A DNA stretch of 64,000 nt from DASRJW01 sp964567755 (GTDB taxonomy: Bacteria > Krumholzibacteriota > Krumholzibacteriia > G020349025): NCBI GenBank assembly GCA_964567755.1, contig CAZMNW010000020.1, positions 1 through 64,000 on the forward strand, given 5' to 3'. Each line of letters starts with the position of its first letter. The first letter of the stretch is position 1. Below the pieces are notes generated by a model. It was not told the origin of the DNA and searched no databases. It was given only the letters and a program-made list of their open reading frames with translations. Shown in pieces: positions 48,201-56,488 of the stretch. Position numbers and translations under genes: made by a program.

Positions 48201-49520
48201 GACGTCACCTCGGCGGACGATACGCGCTTTGTCCGCTTCCAGGTTTCTCCCGACGGTGGGGTCAACTGGTACAACCTGGAGGGCACGCAGCAGCCGTTCG
48301 ACTACACCCAGGACAGCGATGCCACCGACGGCTGGAGGCAGATCTGGCGTACTGCCGAGGATGCCCTGCCGGATGGCGTGGACTATCACATTCGCGTGCT
48401 GGCGTACGACGAGCAGGATCCTGTGCCGCACTTCATCGGCCAAGACGAGGTGGGAGGTGGACTGGTTGTCGACAATACGCCACCGACGCTCAGCATCGAG
48501 GTCGTGCCGCGGCCGTCGCTCGGACCACTGCGCGGCGAGGTGTATACGGCGGAGATCCTGCTCCGCGGCAGCTATTTCGACCTGCCCGACAGCAATCGCG
48601 TCGTCGGCATCACGATTTTCCACCGCAATGCCGATGGGGACGATGTCAACGACAGCCCCATCGCCGTTCCGGCCAGCGGCTACGAGTTCAGCCGTCGTAT
48701 GCGGATGCTGGCGGGGATCAACTACATCACGGTGACGGTGTTCGACGAGGCCGGTCTCAGCACCTCGCAAACGGCGGAGCTGACCTACATGCCTCCGGAG
48801 AACGTGGTGACCGTGGGGCCCGCAGGGGGCGAGGTGCGTTCACCGGATGGCACGACATTGACGATTCCAGCCGGTGCGCTTCTGCGTGACGAGGATATCT
48901 CGGTGACGCGCGTGCCGCCGGACGAGCTGCTGCCGGCAGCGGATCCAAGGGTGACGCTGCTCAAGGTAGCGCACGCCTTCGATCCCGATGGGCTGGTGTT
49001 CCACCGCGCCGCGGGGCTCGTCCTGACCTACACCGACGCCGACCTCGACCCGGACCAGAACGGAACACCCGACTGGAGCGAGGCCGAGCTGGAAGTGTTC
49101 TTCTGGGATGGCTTCCGCTGGGTGCGAACGGAGCCGCCCCAACGCGATGCTGCCGCCAACACGTTGACGTTAAAGGTGAATCACTTGGCGACGTTCGACA
49201 TCGGGGTGATGACGGCTGGGGGACCCAGCGCCAACGTGTACTGGACACGCAACCCGCTCACGCCGGAAGAGGGGAGCACCTGCGTGTACGAACTGCCGGC
49301 GGAAGGACAGCTGTCGCTCAAGATCTACGACATGACCGGGCATCTGGTGCGGACGGTCGTGGAGCGGGAGCCGGTCGCCATAGCGGGTTCCGTGCGCTGG
49401 GATGGGCTCAACGATTTCGACCGCTACGTCGGCAGCGGTGTCTATGTCTTCATCTTCGATTTCACCGGCAACGACGGAAGCAAAGTCAGTCTCCGCAAGC
49501 CGCTGGGGGTCGTGAAATGA
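45216..49520 (+). CDS. Very large secreted protein with FlgD-like C-terminal domain
   Basis: A 1434-residue exported protein. The signal is CCHLGAWLLVAGVGVTQPSHA. Two carbohydrate-binding (CBM9/DOMON-like) domains follow (IDGNIAPDGQEGKWRSAYV and IIDGSVTNDLAWRHYTSSV), then several Ig-like beta domains with RIRATDTSDLVATAVLQVTV-type strands, a ZU5-like segment (VTVGPAGGEVRSPDGTTLTI) and a C-terminal FlgD-like domain (SLKIYDMTGHLVRTVVEREP, SGVYVFIFDFTGNDGS). Such tails target proteins to type IX secretion in related phyla. Its stop overlaps the PorV-like gene by four bases. ATG 45216 follows GGAG. A surface or extracellular carbohydrate-binding role is likely. Confidence 0.83.
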   Translation: MNWTRCCHLGAWLLVAGVGVTQPSHAHEVPGSALQLFAYQTESAPAPIDGNIAPDGQEGKWRSAYVRSIRFSSADGTIVKDGTLLITSDADYLYLGVGFNSQSAGNVNYARVYFDQNHDHVLDGSASVPGEYFVQVQGSSPSTVTHGGWFGTSGWQNYAVSPAGFEASAEKHGTGNPNTWNFEIKLPLQAGTGGGGESFLNVAPEAEVGLLVEVNDASNGVLYWQPTGRNPQDPSTWGEIQLGVPNPSRDVAGSISLGHEPIIDGSVTNDLAWRHYTSSVRQVQFTNYNGDFISGRLYAKSNASDVYVALVLDGRPAVAGDRLRVFFDYETASGGDLDYILTNTSENGASLIYTGAGTGTLNDTHFEDTPAWAADAVDGSGAVGHSGADYEFEFRVPLAGVGAADLQVALGARLGMNLEFTDVGTGESYWWVSAANSPYQKMRVDAISFTALGWLRLQTGAPVIQPVYPRDNDEVSGHFPFMIYSTSATGDAGIVATEFSDDLGATWQTLERTDESGVWTRVWNTTVLTDGPREIRIRATDTSDLVATAVLQVTVDNRGGVSLEVPTLVVNAPVAGAYVSGVIPVTFTATPAPGRTLLDTEINIDGGAWIAASSPFAWDTRLGSDGSHIFRLRALQSDSLYGYSQPRLVVADNTAPELEALAVAYPATQSAAKTGDLIRVTALVRDARAGLDAATVLLNSNAVDGATHVMVDDGSQGDDIAGDHVYSYAVTVTSTVSGPVAVSLGAGDVLGNSAAPIVVDVLLDNDMPVHVSTVAGDADRIYKNTDTVKLTTAWDGAGYWVTADFGNLDSGYVKGAEQVVDNEDGSYTVTYAISFENTVADGSSIAIPITAHDRTGNGPVTDAAFVVELDNTVPAFETVDTAQDNYTDGETVILIVVMDDSTYRVWSDFSAIDSNYSAGDETVTRAGNAYTVSYTLFPDAQNTTPDGSYALPVSAEDIAGNRASLSTSIELDNTREAVTILRPRDGDLITGNVVIDVTSADDTRFVRFQVSPDGGVNWYNLEGTQQPFDYTQDSDATDGWRQIWRTAEDALPDGVDYHIRVLAYDEQDPVPHFIGQDEVGGGLVVDNTPPTLSIEVVPRPSLGPLRGEVYTAEILLRGSYFDLPDSNRVVGITIFHRNADGDDVNDSPIAVPASGYEFSRRMRMLAGINYITVTVFDEAGLSTSQTAELTYMPPENVVTVGPAGGEVRSPDGTTLTIPAGALLRDEDISVTRVPPDELLPAADPRVTLLKVAHAFDPDGLVFHRAAGLVLTYTDADLDPDQNGTPDWSEAELEVFFWDGFRWVRTEPPQRDAAANTLTLKVNHLATFDIGVMTAGGPSANVYWTRNPLTPEEGSTCVYELPAEGQLSLKIYDMTGHLVRTVVEREPVAIAGSVRWDGLNDFDRYVGSGVYVFIFDFTGNDGSKVSLRKPLGVVK

Positions 49521-50473
49521 GCCGGATCCAGCCGCGACAGGGAAGCATGGGTTGGAACCACCTCGTCGCCATCGCAGTGGGTGCTGCCAGCCTCTGCGCC
49601 GCCATGCCAGCTGCGCACGGGGATACGAGCACTCTCGTCATTGGCGCACGCGCACAGGGCATGGGGTCAGCGTTCAGTGCCGTCGGCGACGATGCGACAG
49701 CGACCTTCTGGAATCCGGCCGGTTTGACCCAGGTGCGCCGGACGGAGCTGAACTACAGCCACTGGCTGCTCTCGGACGTGTCCGATGTCAGCGTCGATTT
49801 CGCCGCCGTGAGCGTGCCATTCGCGGCCGGCGGGCTCGATGCGACAGTGGGGCTCAGCTTTGCCCGTGTTGGAGCGGACTTGGAGGAAGGACCGGCCGCG
49901 ACCACTCAGGGCATCTCGGACAGCCGCTTCTCCCTTTCCGGGGGGCTGCGTGTTGTCCGCTTCCTCTCGGTCGGGATGTCGCTCAATCGTCTCGAAGTCG
50001 ACAGCGATCGTGGAAGCGGCGCCGGTTTCGGCTTTGATGCGGCGCTCTTGCTGCAGCCCTTCGAGGAGTACGATGTCCGCGTCGCCGCCGTGGGTAAGAA
50101 CCTCTCGGGCGACGTGAAGAACGAGGACCTGAACCAGTCCTGGCGTCTGGGGTTGGCGGGCTCCTTGTGGAAGAGCCGCGTGCTCCTCTCGGCAGATGCG
50201 AACCTGCGCCGCGACATCAATCGGCATGATGGCGTGACGGGTCTCTACTACGGCGGCATCGAAATCACGCCTCACGAGGTGTTTTCCCTGCGTGGTGGCT
50301 TCGGCAGTGAATCACAGTACGGACTTGGTTTCGGCGTGCGGCATCGGGGTTTTGCCTTCGACTACGCGTATTCCGATGACGACGAGGTGCTGGGGAGCCA
50401 GCACCGGGTTTCCGTTTCCCTGGCGTTCGGTTCTGGTCGCCTCGGCCAGCCAGCCAAGCCCGAAGGATCGTGA
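49517..50473 (+). CDS. PorV/PorQ-like outer-membrane barrel
   Basis: A 318-residue outer-membrane protein. After a signal (LVAIAVGAASLCAAMPAAHG) it reads GARAQGMGSAFSAVGDDATA and TFWNPAGLTQVRRTELNYSH, the plug/N-terminal segment of PorV-type barrels, followed by alternating strands to the terminal RVSVSLAFGSG. PorV shuttles type IX secretion substrates to the cell surface in Bacteroidetes. Here ATG 49517 overlaps the stop of a type-IX-like cargo gene, so the two are co-translated. An internal ATG (49547) could also be the start. Confidence 0.82.
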   Translation: MSRIQPRQGSMGWNHLVAIAVGAASLCAAMPAAHGDTSTLVIGARAQGMGSAFSAVGDDATATFWNPAGLTQVRRTELNYSHWLLSDVSDVSVDFAAVSVPFAAGGLDATVGLSFARVGADLEEGPAATTQGISDSRFSLSGGLRVVRFLSVGMSLNRLEVDSDRGSGAGFGFDAALLLQPFEEYDVRVAAVGKNLSGDVKNEDLNQSWRLGLAGSLWKSRVLLSADANLRRDINRHDGVTGLYYGGIEITPHEVFSLRGGFGSESQYGLGFGVRHRGFAFDYAYSDDDEVLGSQHRVSVSLAFGSGRLGQPAKPEGS

Positions 50474-50544
50474 GCACTGCCGGATCCCGCAGCGAAATTC
50501 ACCGCACTCGCTCTCGTCGTGGCGGAGGATGACCGTAACCTGGA

Positions 50545-51684
50545 TCACTCGAAGCGGAAGACGCGGGTCGCGAGGAAGAAGAGGATCACGGTCGCGGCGC
50601 ACATGCCGAGCACGTGGGGCAGGACGGCGGCCGGCGCGGCGCCGAAGCTGACGAGCTGGTGCAGGCCGTCCATGGCCCAGCCGGTGGGCAGGAAGAGCTG
50701 CAGCTTCTGCATCCATTTCGGTGTGATCTCGATCGGCCACCAGCAGCCACCGAGCGCGGCCAGCACGTTGGTGGCGACGACACCGATGGCGATGGCTTGG
50801 CCTTCGCTGCGAGCGAGGCTGCCGAGCAGAATGCCGAGCGTCGCCGTGAGCGTGGCATAGGCGAGCAGCAACACGACGACCATCCACAAGTTCGGACCCC
50901 AGTTCATCTTGAAGAGCACGGTGCCGGCCAGCATGCCGAAGGCGATCTGCACCACGCCGATCCCCATCTTGCCGCTCCACTTGCCGAGCACGATCGCGGG
51001 CCGGGAGATCGGCGTGTAGGCGAGCCGGCGCAGGAGACCCTGCCGGCGTTCGGTGAACAACAGCACCGCGCCGCTGGTGCAGAGAATCGAGAGCACGAAC
51101 ATCACGAGAATCCCAGGAATCGCCTGCTCGAAACCGGTGGGCACGTGCCGGCGCTTGCCGGCAGGCGCGACCTCGACCTGCAGAGTCCGCGGCAAAGAAT
51201 CGAGGTGGGCAAGGCTCGCAGGTGTCGGCGCGAGACCTTGCTCGCCGGTCACGATGACGTCGGCAAGCAGTGTGTACGCGGCGCGCCCGATGCGCACGAG
51301 GTCGTAGTCGTTGCCGAGCCCACTTTCCTCGCGGACGAAGCGCAGTTTCACCGGCTTGCCGGCCAGGACGGAGTCGGTGAAGCCGGACGGGATGCGCAGG
51401 CGGCGCGACGCGGCGTCGAACTCGGCCATCGTTTCTGGCCGCACGATTTCGTAGCGCCGGTCTTCGAGCCGGTGCTGCAGCTGATCGCCGAGGAAGCCGG
51501 TGTCGCCGTCCGTCCACAGCGCCAAACGGTCCGGATGGCCGCCACGGCTGCCGAAATTCGACGTCACGGTGCCGATGAAATAGAAGAACACGATCGGCAT
51601 CACGAACATCCAGCCGATGGCCTCGCGCTCGCGCAGCATGTACTGCACGTCCTTGCGTCCGAGAAACCACACGTGACGCAGCAT
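50545..51684 (-). CDS. ABC-2 transporter permease
   Basis: A 379-residue permease of the ABC-2 type. One N-terminal helix (IGWMFVMPIVFFYFIGTVTS) is followed by a large periplasmic region, then five helices (PGILVMFVLSILCTSGAVLL, MVVVLLLAYATLTATLGILL, GVVATNVLAALGGCWWPIEI). The ending WAMDGLHQLVSF is typical. It overlaps the neighbouring permease gene (GTGA at 51687-51690), so ATG 51684 and GTG 51690 are both possible starts. Together the two permeases form an exporter with the downstream-oriented ATPase gene. Confidence 0.8.
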   Translation of the reverse strand: MLRHVWFLGRKDVQYMLREREAIGWMFVMPIVFFYFIGTVTSNFGSRGGHPDRLALWTDGDTGFLGDQLQHRLEDRRYEIVRPETMAEFDAASRRLRIPSGFTDSVLAGKPVKLRFVREESGLGNDYDLVRIGRAAYTLLADVIVTGEQGLAPTPASLAHLDSLPRTLQVEVAPAGKRRHVPTGFEQAIPGILVMFVLSILCTSGAVLLFTERRQGLLRRLAYTPISRPAIVLGKWSGKMGIGVVQIAFGMLAGTVLFKMNWGPNLWMVVVLLLAYATLTATLGILLGSLARSEGQAIAIGVVATNVLAALGGCWWPIEITPKWMQKLQLFLPTGWAMDGLHQLVSFGAAPAAVLPHVLGMCAATVILFFLATRVFRFE

Positions 51685-51686
51685 CT

Positions 51687-52940
51687 TCACCCCTGGGCGA
51701 AGCCCCGCCGCAACCGGCGGGCACTGACGAGGAACAACACGGTGCCGACGGCAACCAACGCGGCGATGGCAGATCCGAGCGCCGGCGGCCGGACCGTGCC
51801 GTTCAAGATGTTTTCGAGTTGCTGCACCGACCAGCCGTTCGGCGTGTGACGGCCGATGGTCGCCATCCATTCCGGCATGGCTTCGAAAGGAAAGAAGCTG
51901 CCACCGATCATCATGAGCGGGAAGATGAGCCCCATGCTCACGATGTTCCCGGCGCGCTGGGTGCGCACGTGTAACTGGATCGTCATCATCGCGAGCAGGA
52001 GGACGGCCCCGGAGAACATCACCCACAGCGTGGCGAGCGGCAGCGCTGCCGGTGCGAGGCGGAAGTAGAGGAACGCGATGGTGAGCGACACGAGCCCGGT
52101 GGCGCCCATCAACGCGGTGCCGTAGATCGCCTTGCCGCCGAGGAACTCCATCACCGACCGCGGCGACACCACGAGCCGGCGCAAGGTCATCTGGCTGCGC
52201 TCGCGCCAAAGATCCTCGCTCACACCTTGGGCCATGAACAGCAGCGACATGTACAGGAGACCAGGCAGGAAGTAGAGCGCGAAGCTCTTGGGCGGTCCGG
52301 CGGTTTTCTCCTTTTCCTCTTCGTCCGTCGTCGCTTCGAGCTGGACAACGAGCGGGGAGAGATAGCTGCTGACGCGGCCGGCCAGCTCGTTGATCCGCAC
52401 GCTGGAGGACATGATCTGCGCATTGGGGAAGGTGTCGAGGCCGGGGCCCGGGCCACCGGCGAAAGCGCGCAGGTCTTCGCCCAGCACGCGATGCAGGTAG
52501 AACGCGGCGTCGGCGAAAATCGCCAGGCTCTCTTCGACGATGCCGGGGAGAATCCGTTGCGCCGGATTGGTCACTAGACGCAGCGTGCACGGTTCTTCGC
52601 GCAGCACGGCATCGGAGAACCCGGCGGGGATGACCAGGAGCCCGGTTGCTTCGCCCCGTTCGACGCGCTTGCGCCCGGCTTCGAGCTCCACGACCTCGGC
52701 GCGGATGAAGCTGCCGGCAGCTTCTTGACTCAATCCACCGAGGAGGAAATTGCTGAGCACGCTATCGTCCTGATCCACGACCAAGAGATGCGCCTGTGGG
52801 CGCGGTCCGCCTCTTCCGCCGGTGGAAGCGACGACGAGTGTGCCGATGACGAGCGGGATGCCGAGCCAGAGCACGAACTCGACCGGAGTGCGGCGCTGCC
52901 GTTGAAAATCTTTGAGCGCCGTGCGCCACAGGAAAGTCAT
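51687..52940 (-). CDS. ABC-2 transporter permease
   Basis: A 417-residue second permease of the same type, with EFVLWLGIPLVIGTLVVAST at the N-terminus, a large periplasmic region, then SFALYFLPGLLYMSLLFMAQ and VSMGLIFPLMMIGGSFFPFE. The cytosolic loop GVSEDLWRERSQMTLRRL is typical. The sequence is distinct from the other permease, so the exporter is a heterodimer. It lies 25 bases after the ATPase gene and overlaps the other permease. Confidence 0.82.
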   Translation of the reverse strand: MTFLWRTALKDFQRQRRTPVEFVLWLGIPLVIGTLVVASTGGRGGPRPQAHLLVVDQDDSVLSNFLLGGLSQEAAGSFIRAEVVELEAGRKRVERGEATGLLVIPAGFSDAVLREEPCTLRLVTNPAQRILPGIVEESLAIFADAAFYLHRVLGEDLRAFAGGPGPGLDTFPNAQIMSSSVRINELAGRVSSYLSPLVVQLEATTDEEEKEKTAGPPKSFALYFLPGLLYMSLLFMAQGVSEDLWRERSQMTLRRLVVSPRSVMEFLGGKAIYGTALMGATGLVSLTIAFLYFRLAPAALPLATLWVMFSGAVLLLAMMTIQLHVRTQRAGNIVSMGLIFPLMMIGGSFFPFEAMPEWMATIGRHTPNGWSVQQLENILNGTVRPPALGSAIAALVAVGTVLFLVSARRLRRGFAQG

Positions 52941-52965
52941 TCCGTTGCTCCCAGCCGGCGAGCTG

Positions 52966-53895
52966 TTACTCGCGCAGCTCCTTGCCGGTGAGCTTGATGA
53001 AGAGGCTCTCGAGATTGGGTTGCGTGACCGTGGTCTCGTACAGTTCGGCTCCCGCGGCCGTGAGCGCCTGCAGCGTCGCCGGCAGTTTGCGCGTCGCCTC
53101 GCGCATCGCCAAGGTCACCGAGTCGGTTTCCACCTGTACGATCTCGACGCCGTCGAGCCGGGTGAGCGCCTCGCGCACCGCAGCGGGCTCGAAACGCCCG
53201 GACAAGCGCAGCAGATCGCGTTCCCCGACCTTGGCGCGCAGCTCGACGAGCGTGCCCATGGCGATGATGCGTCCATGATCGATGATCGCCAAGCGATCGC
53301 AGAGGCTCTCGGCTTCTTCCATGTAATGAGTCGTGTACAGGACGCAGGTGCCCTGGCGGGCCTGGTCACGCACGAGATCCAGGAGACGCACGCGACTCTG
53401 CGGATCGACTCCCACCGTGGGTTCGTCGAGGAGCAATGCCTGCGGCGTGTGCACGAGAGCGCAACCGAAGTTGAGCCGGCGTTTCATGCCGCCGCTGAAG
53501 CGCTTGACCGGCTCCTTGGCGCGGTCGTGCAGCTCGATGATCTCGAGCACTTCCTGCACGCGCTTCTTGAGGGTCCCGCCGCGCAATCCATACGCTGCGC
53601 CCCAGTAGCTGAGATTTTCGCGCGCGGAGAGTTCTTCGTAGAGTGCCAGCTCTTGCGGCACGACACCCAGCTTTTCGCGCGACGCGCGGCCGTCGGTCAC
53701 GACATCGTGTCCGAAGACACGCACGCGGCCGGCATCGGGCCGGAGCAAGCCCGAAACGCAACCGATGGCGGTGGTCTTGCCGGCACCGTTCGGCCCGAGC
53801 AGGCCGAAAATCGCACCGGGCTCGGCCTGGAAACTGACATCGTCGACGGCGGTGATCGAGCCGTACTGCTTGCGCAGGCCCAGAACCTCGATCAT
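52966..53895 (-). CDS. ABC transporter ATPase
   Basis: A 309-residue ATPase. Walker A is GPNGAGKTTAIG, the signature FSGGMKRRLNFGCALV, Walker B LLLDEPTVGVDPQSRV and the switch CVLYTTHYMEEAESLC. The extra C-terminal domain (about 80 residues) suits a drug or lipid exporter of the CcmA/NatA-like type. It is the first gene of the three-gene minus-strand operon. The substrate is not known; heme, antibiotic or lipid export are possible. Confidence 0.9.
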   Translation of the reverse strand: MIEVLGLRKQYGSITAVDDVSFQAEPGAIFGLLGPNGAGKTTAIGCVSGLLRPDAGRVRVFGHDVVTDGRASREKLGVVPQELALYEELSARENLSYWGAAYGLRGGTLKKRVQEVLEIIELHDRAKEPVKRFSGGMKRRLNFGCALVHTPQALLLDEPTVGVDPQSRVRLLDLVRDQARQGTCVLYTTHYMEEAESLCDRLAIIDHGRIIAMGTLVELRAKVGERDLLRLSGRFEPAAVREALTRLDGVEIVQVETDSVTLAMREATRKLPATLQALTAAGAELYETTVTQPNLESLFIKLTGKELRE

Positions 53896-54145
53896 GGCGT
53901 GGCCCTCCGGAGTGCTGGAAGAAGCTGAGGATCATACGTGATTCGCGAGCGGGAGGTTACAGCGGGAGGGCGCGAGATCACGAGCCAGAGGGTTGCCCAG
54001 GAGGCAGCGGGTTGGCAGGGCAGAAGAGCCAGCCTGTGCATCTCGTGATGGAACGAGCGCGTATGATGAAGGACGAGGCACCTGCACGCAGGAAGTTGGC
54101 GGCACGTGCACGCGAGGAGGACGGCGGCCGCAGGAGGACGACGTG

Positions 54146-54646
54146 GTGCAGATCGTGAGCGCGGCCACACCGGCGCACATCGTTCAGGTGCGCGAGCTCT
54201 TCGTCGAGTATGCCGCTTGGCTCGGAATCAGTTTGTGTTTCCAGGGATTCGATCAGGAGTTGGAAAGTCTGCCCGGACGCTACGCCCCACCCGGCGGCCT
54301 CTTGCTGTTGGGACTGGACGGCGACCGCGCTGTGGGCTGCATCGGCATGCGACCCATGGAGGATGGTGTCTGCGAGATGAAGCGGCTCTATGTCTGCCCC
54401 TCGCACCGCGGCCAAGGGTTGGGCCAGACGCTCGTGCTTCGGGTTCTGCGCGCGGCCGAGCGGCTCGGGTACCGGCGCATGCGTTTGGACACGCTTCCCG
54501 TCATGGCCGCTGCACGACAGCTGTATGGGCGTCTCGGCTTCAGCGAAATCGCTTCGTACTATACGAACCCCGTCGAAGGGGTGGTCTACATGGAGATTAC
54601 GCTCCCGGTGTCGGCTGTACCCAACGACCCTGGCCCGAGTAACTAA
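54146..54646 (+). CDS. GNAT-family acetyltransferase
   Basis: A 166-residue acetyltransferase. MKRLYVCPSHRGQGLGQTLV is the acetyl-CoA-binding motif (R/Q-x-x-G-x-G/A), followed by RMRLDTLPVMAAARQLYGRL, FSEIASYYTNPVEGVVYMEI. A nearby GTG three bases earlier is also possible; AGGAGG lies upstream of both. The acceptor is unknown. It lies 32 bases before the ECF sigma gene on the same strand. Confidence 0.85.
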   Translation: MQIVSAATPAHIVQVRELFVEYAAWLGISLCFQGFDQELESLPGRYAPPGGLLLLGLDGDRAVGCIGMRPMEDGVCEMKRLYVCPSHRGQGLGQTLVLRVLRAAERLGYRRMRLDTLPVMAAARQLYGRLGFSEIASYYTNPVEGVVYMEITLPVSAVPNDPGPSN

Positions 54647-54678
54647 GAGGCTGGCCGCCCCGTTTCCCAGGATGTGCG

Positions 54679-55194
54679 ATGCACCGGCGCTTTCAGGAGC
54701 TCGTGGAGATGTACCAGGACCGCATCTACCGGCTGGCGCGCTACAGCGTCGGGAACCGCGAGGAAGCCGAGGACATCGCGCAGGAGGTTCTGGTCCGCCT
54801 CTGGCGTCACCTGGACCGGATCGAGCCTGCCGGGATCTGGCCATGGCTCGTGCGGGTGACTCGGAACGCCAGCATCGACGCGCTGCGCCGGCGCGGTAGC
54901 TATCGAGCGGTCGTCGTGTCGGATCCTGAAGATCAATCGACGCAATGGGTTGCAAGTCCAGGTCGGAGCCCTGCCGCAGATTCCGAGGCCGGCGAGTTCC
55001 AGCGCCACCTCGAAGAGGCACTGCGCGAGCTGGCCGAGCCGTATCGGAGCATCGTGATCCTGCGTGAGATCGAGCAACGCAAGTACGACGAGATCGCGAC
55101 CGCGCTCGAGCTGCCGCTCAACACCGTCAAGGTGTACCTGCACCGGGGGCGGCGGATGTTGCGGGCCAAACTTCGGGAGTTCGCCGAGCCATGA
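54679..55194 (+). CDS. ECF RNA polymerase sigma factor
   Basis: A 171-residue RpoE-type sigma factor. Region 2 (YSVGNREEAEDIAQEVLVRL) and region 4 (YDEIATALELPLNTVKVYLH, RGRRMLR) are complete; no region 1.1 or 3 is present. It drives a promoter set not defined here, probably including its own operon. The start overlaps nothing, and the anti-sigma gene begins four bases before its stop, so the two are coupled. Typical of envelope-stress sigma factors. Confidence 0.92.
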   Translation: MHRRFQELVEMYQDRIYRLARYSVGNREEAEDIAQEVLVRLWRHLDRIEPAGIWPWLVRVTRNASIDALRRRGSYRAVVVSDPEDQSTQWVASPGRSPAADSEAGEFQRHLEEALRELAEPYRSIVILREIEQRKYDEIATALELPLNTVKVYLHRGRRMLRAKLREFAEP

Positions 55195-55772
55195 CGCAAC
55201 CCAGGGAATCACGCTCCACGCCGTTGTCGTGCGCGCGCGCTCAGGTGCTGCTCGAGATGGCATTGGACCAGGAGCTCGACCCCAGGCGCGAAGCGCAGTT
55301 TCGCACCCATCTCGCCGGCTGTGCTGCCTGCCGTGAAGAGTTCGAGTCGGCGCAACGCGTCCAGGGAGTTCTACGTCAGCTCGGGACGACCATATGTCCC
55401 GAAACGGTCGCGGTGGCAGTACGCGCACGTATCGAAGCTGAGGACAGTCGTCGCGAGGGCTGGATGACGGCCTTGCGTCGAAAATGGGAAGCCGCCTGGC
55501 GCCCGACTCTGGGCGTGGTCGGCGTGGCCGCGACTGCGTTGGTCATCGCGTTGCTGGCGCGCCCACCAGCCCGACCTGCGGGCGAAGCGGCGGCGGTGGC
55601 GCAGGCGGAAGAAGAAGTGCGGTGGGCCCTGGCATACGTCGCGGAGGTCACGCGACGGGCCAGCGACGAGGCGTTGGACCGCACGCTCGGAGACATCGTG
55701 GGCAACGTGATCGGCCGACAAGTGGTCGTCCCGGTCACGGATGCCGTCGGCAAATCACTGAAGGAGGAATGA
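55191..55772 (+). CDS. Anti-sigma factor with zinc-finger domain
   Basis: A 193-residue anti-sigma. The N-terminal ZAS domain has HLAGCAACREEF (His-x3-Cys-x2-Cys); one membrane helix follows (PTLGVVGVAATALVIALLA) and a periplasmic Glu/Ala-rich region ends the protein. It probably holds the sigma factor at the inner membrane until stress removes it. It overlaps the sigma gene by four bases (ATGA). Confidence 0.85.
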   Translation: MTQPRESRSTPLSCARAQVLLEMALDQELDPRREAQFRTHLAGCAACREEFESAQRVQGVLRQLGTTICPETVAVAVRARIEAEDSRREGWMTALRRKWEAAWRPTLGVVGVAATALVIALLARPPARPAGEAAAVAQAEEEVRWALAYVAEVTRRASDEALDRTLGDIVGNVIGRQVVVPVTDAVGKSLKEE

Positions 55773-55777
55773 GAGCC

Positions 55778-56467
55778 ATGAACGAACGCGAAGCGATTGC
55801 GCAAGAATGTCGCCTCCGGGCCGTGCGAGCCCCGCGCTCGCGACAGCGCCTGGGGCTGTGCAGCCGGGGCGCCGTACTCGGACTCCTGCTCTGGCCCTGC
55901 ATGGGTGCCACGGAAGAGAGCAAGCGAGCGGATTACAGCAAGGATGCGGGATACGTGGACTTCGAATCGCTCGGCCTCTTCAACGAGGAAGATGCCGTGG
56001 TCGAGATCTATCTGCACGATGCGCTTTTGGGTATGGTGGCATCGATGTCGAAAAGCGCCGACCCGGAGCTTTCCGACATGTTGTCGAAGCTGAAGCTCGT
56101 GCGCGTGCAGAAGTTCGAGATGGGTGACGCGCTAGGATCGGAAGTGGAGACCAAGGTTTCTGGTCTGGCGGCCAAGCTGGAGAAGGGCGGATGGACGAGG
56201 GCCGTGCGCGTGCGCGAGGCCGACGAGAACGTCTATGTTTATTTCAAGATGGGCGAAAAGTTGTTGCAGGGCATCACGGTGATGGCGATCGAGCGGGATC
56301 GGGAAGCGACGTTCGTCAACATCGTCGGCGAGATCGACCCTGAACAAATCGGCCGGCTGGGGAAGAAGTTCGACATCGACGAGTTGCACGATCTCCAGGA
56401 TTGGGACAAGGGCAAGGATCGGGCGCGCGAGGAGCCGAAAAAGAAGGACAAGGACCAGAACGACTAG
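55778..56467 (+). CDS. DUF4252-type exported protein
   Basis: A 229-residue exported protein. A leader (LCSRGAVLGLLLWPCMGATE) precedes a DUF4252-like domain: GYVDFESLGLFNEEDAVVEI, then VRVREADENVYVYFKMGEKL and IVGEIDPEQIGRLGKKF. The tail is highly acidic and basic. The family is associated with ECF sigma operons in Bacteroidetes; its function is unknown. It follows the anti-sigma gene by five bases. ATG 55778 has AAGGAGG about 10 bases upstream. Confidence 0.75.
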   Translation: MNEREAIAQECRLRAVRAPRSRQRLGLCSRGAVLGLLLWPCMGATEESKRADYSKDAGYVDFESLGLFNEEDAVVEIYLHDALLGMVASMSKSADPELSDMLSKLKLVRVQKFEMGDALGSEVETKVSGLAAKLEKGGWTRAVRVREADENVYVYFKMGEKLLQGITVMAIERDREATFVNIVGEIDPEQIGRLGKKFDIDELHDLQDWDKGKDRAREEPKKKDKDQND

Positions 56468-56488
56468 CGCTGCCCGTTGGAGGTCGCG

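Noticed and set aside
46050..48770. 906-residue open frame on the minus strand inside the large secreted-protein gene
   Set aside because: It lies entirely within a well-supported CDS; the translation is rich in His, Arg and Val with no domain. High GC explains long antisense frames.
50545..52590. 681-residue frame extending the permease gene upstream
   Set aside because: The upstream 300 residues are an overlap shadow of the other permease; only the part from 51684 down has permease features.
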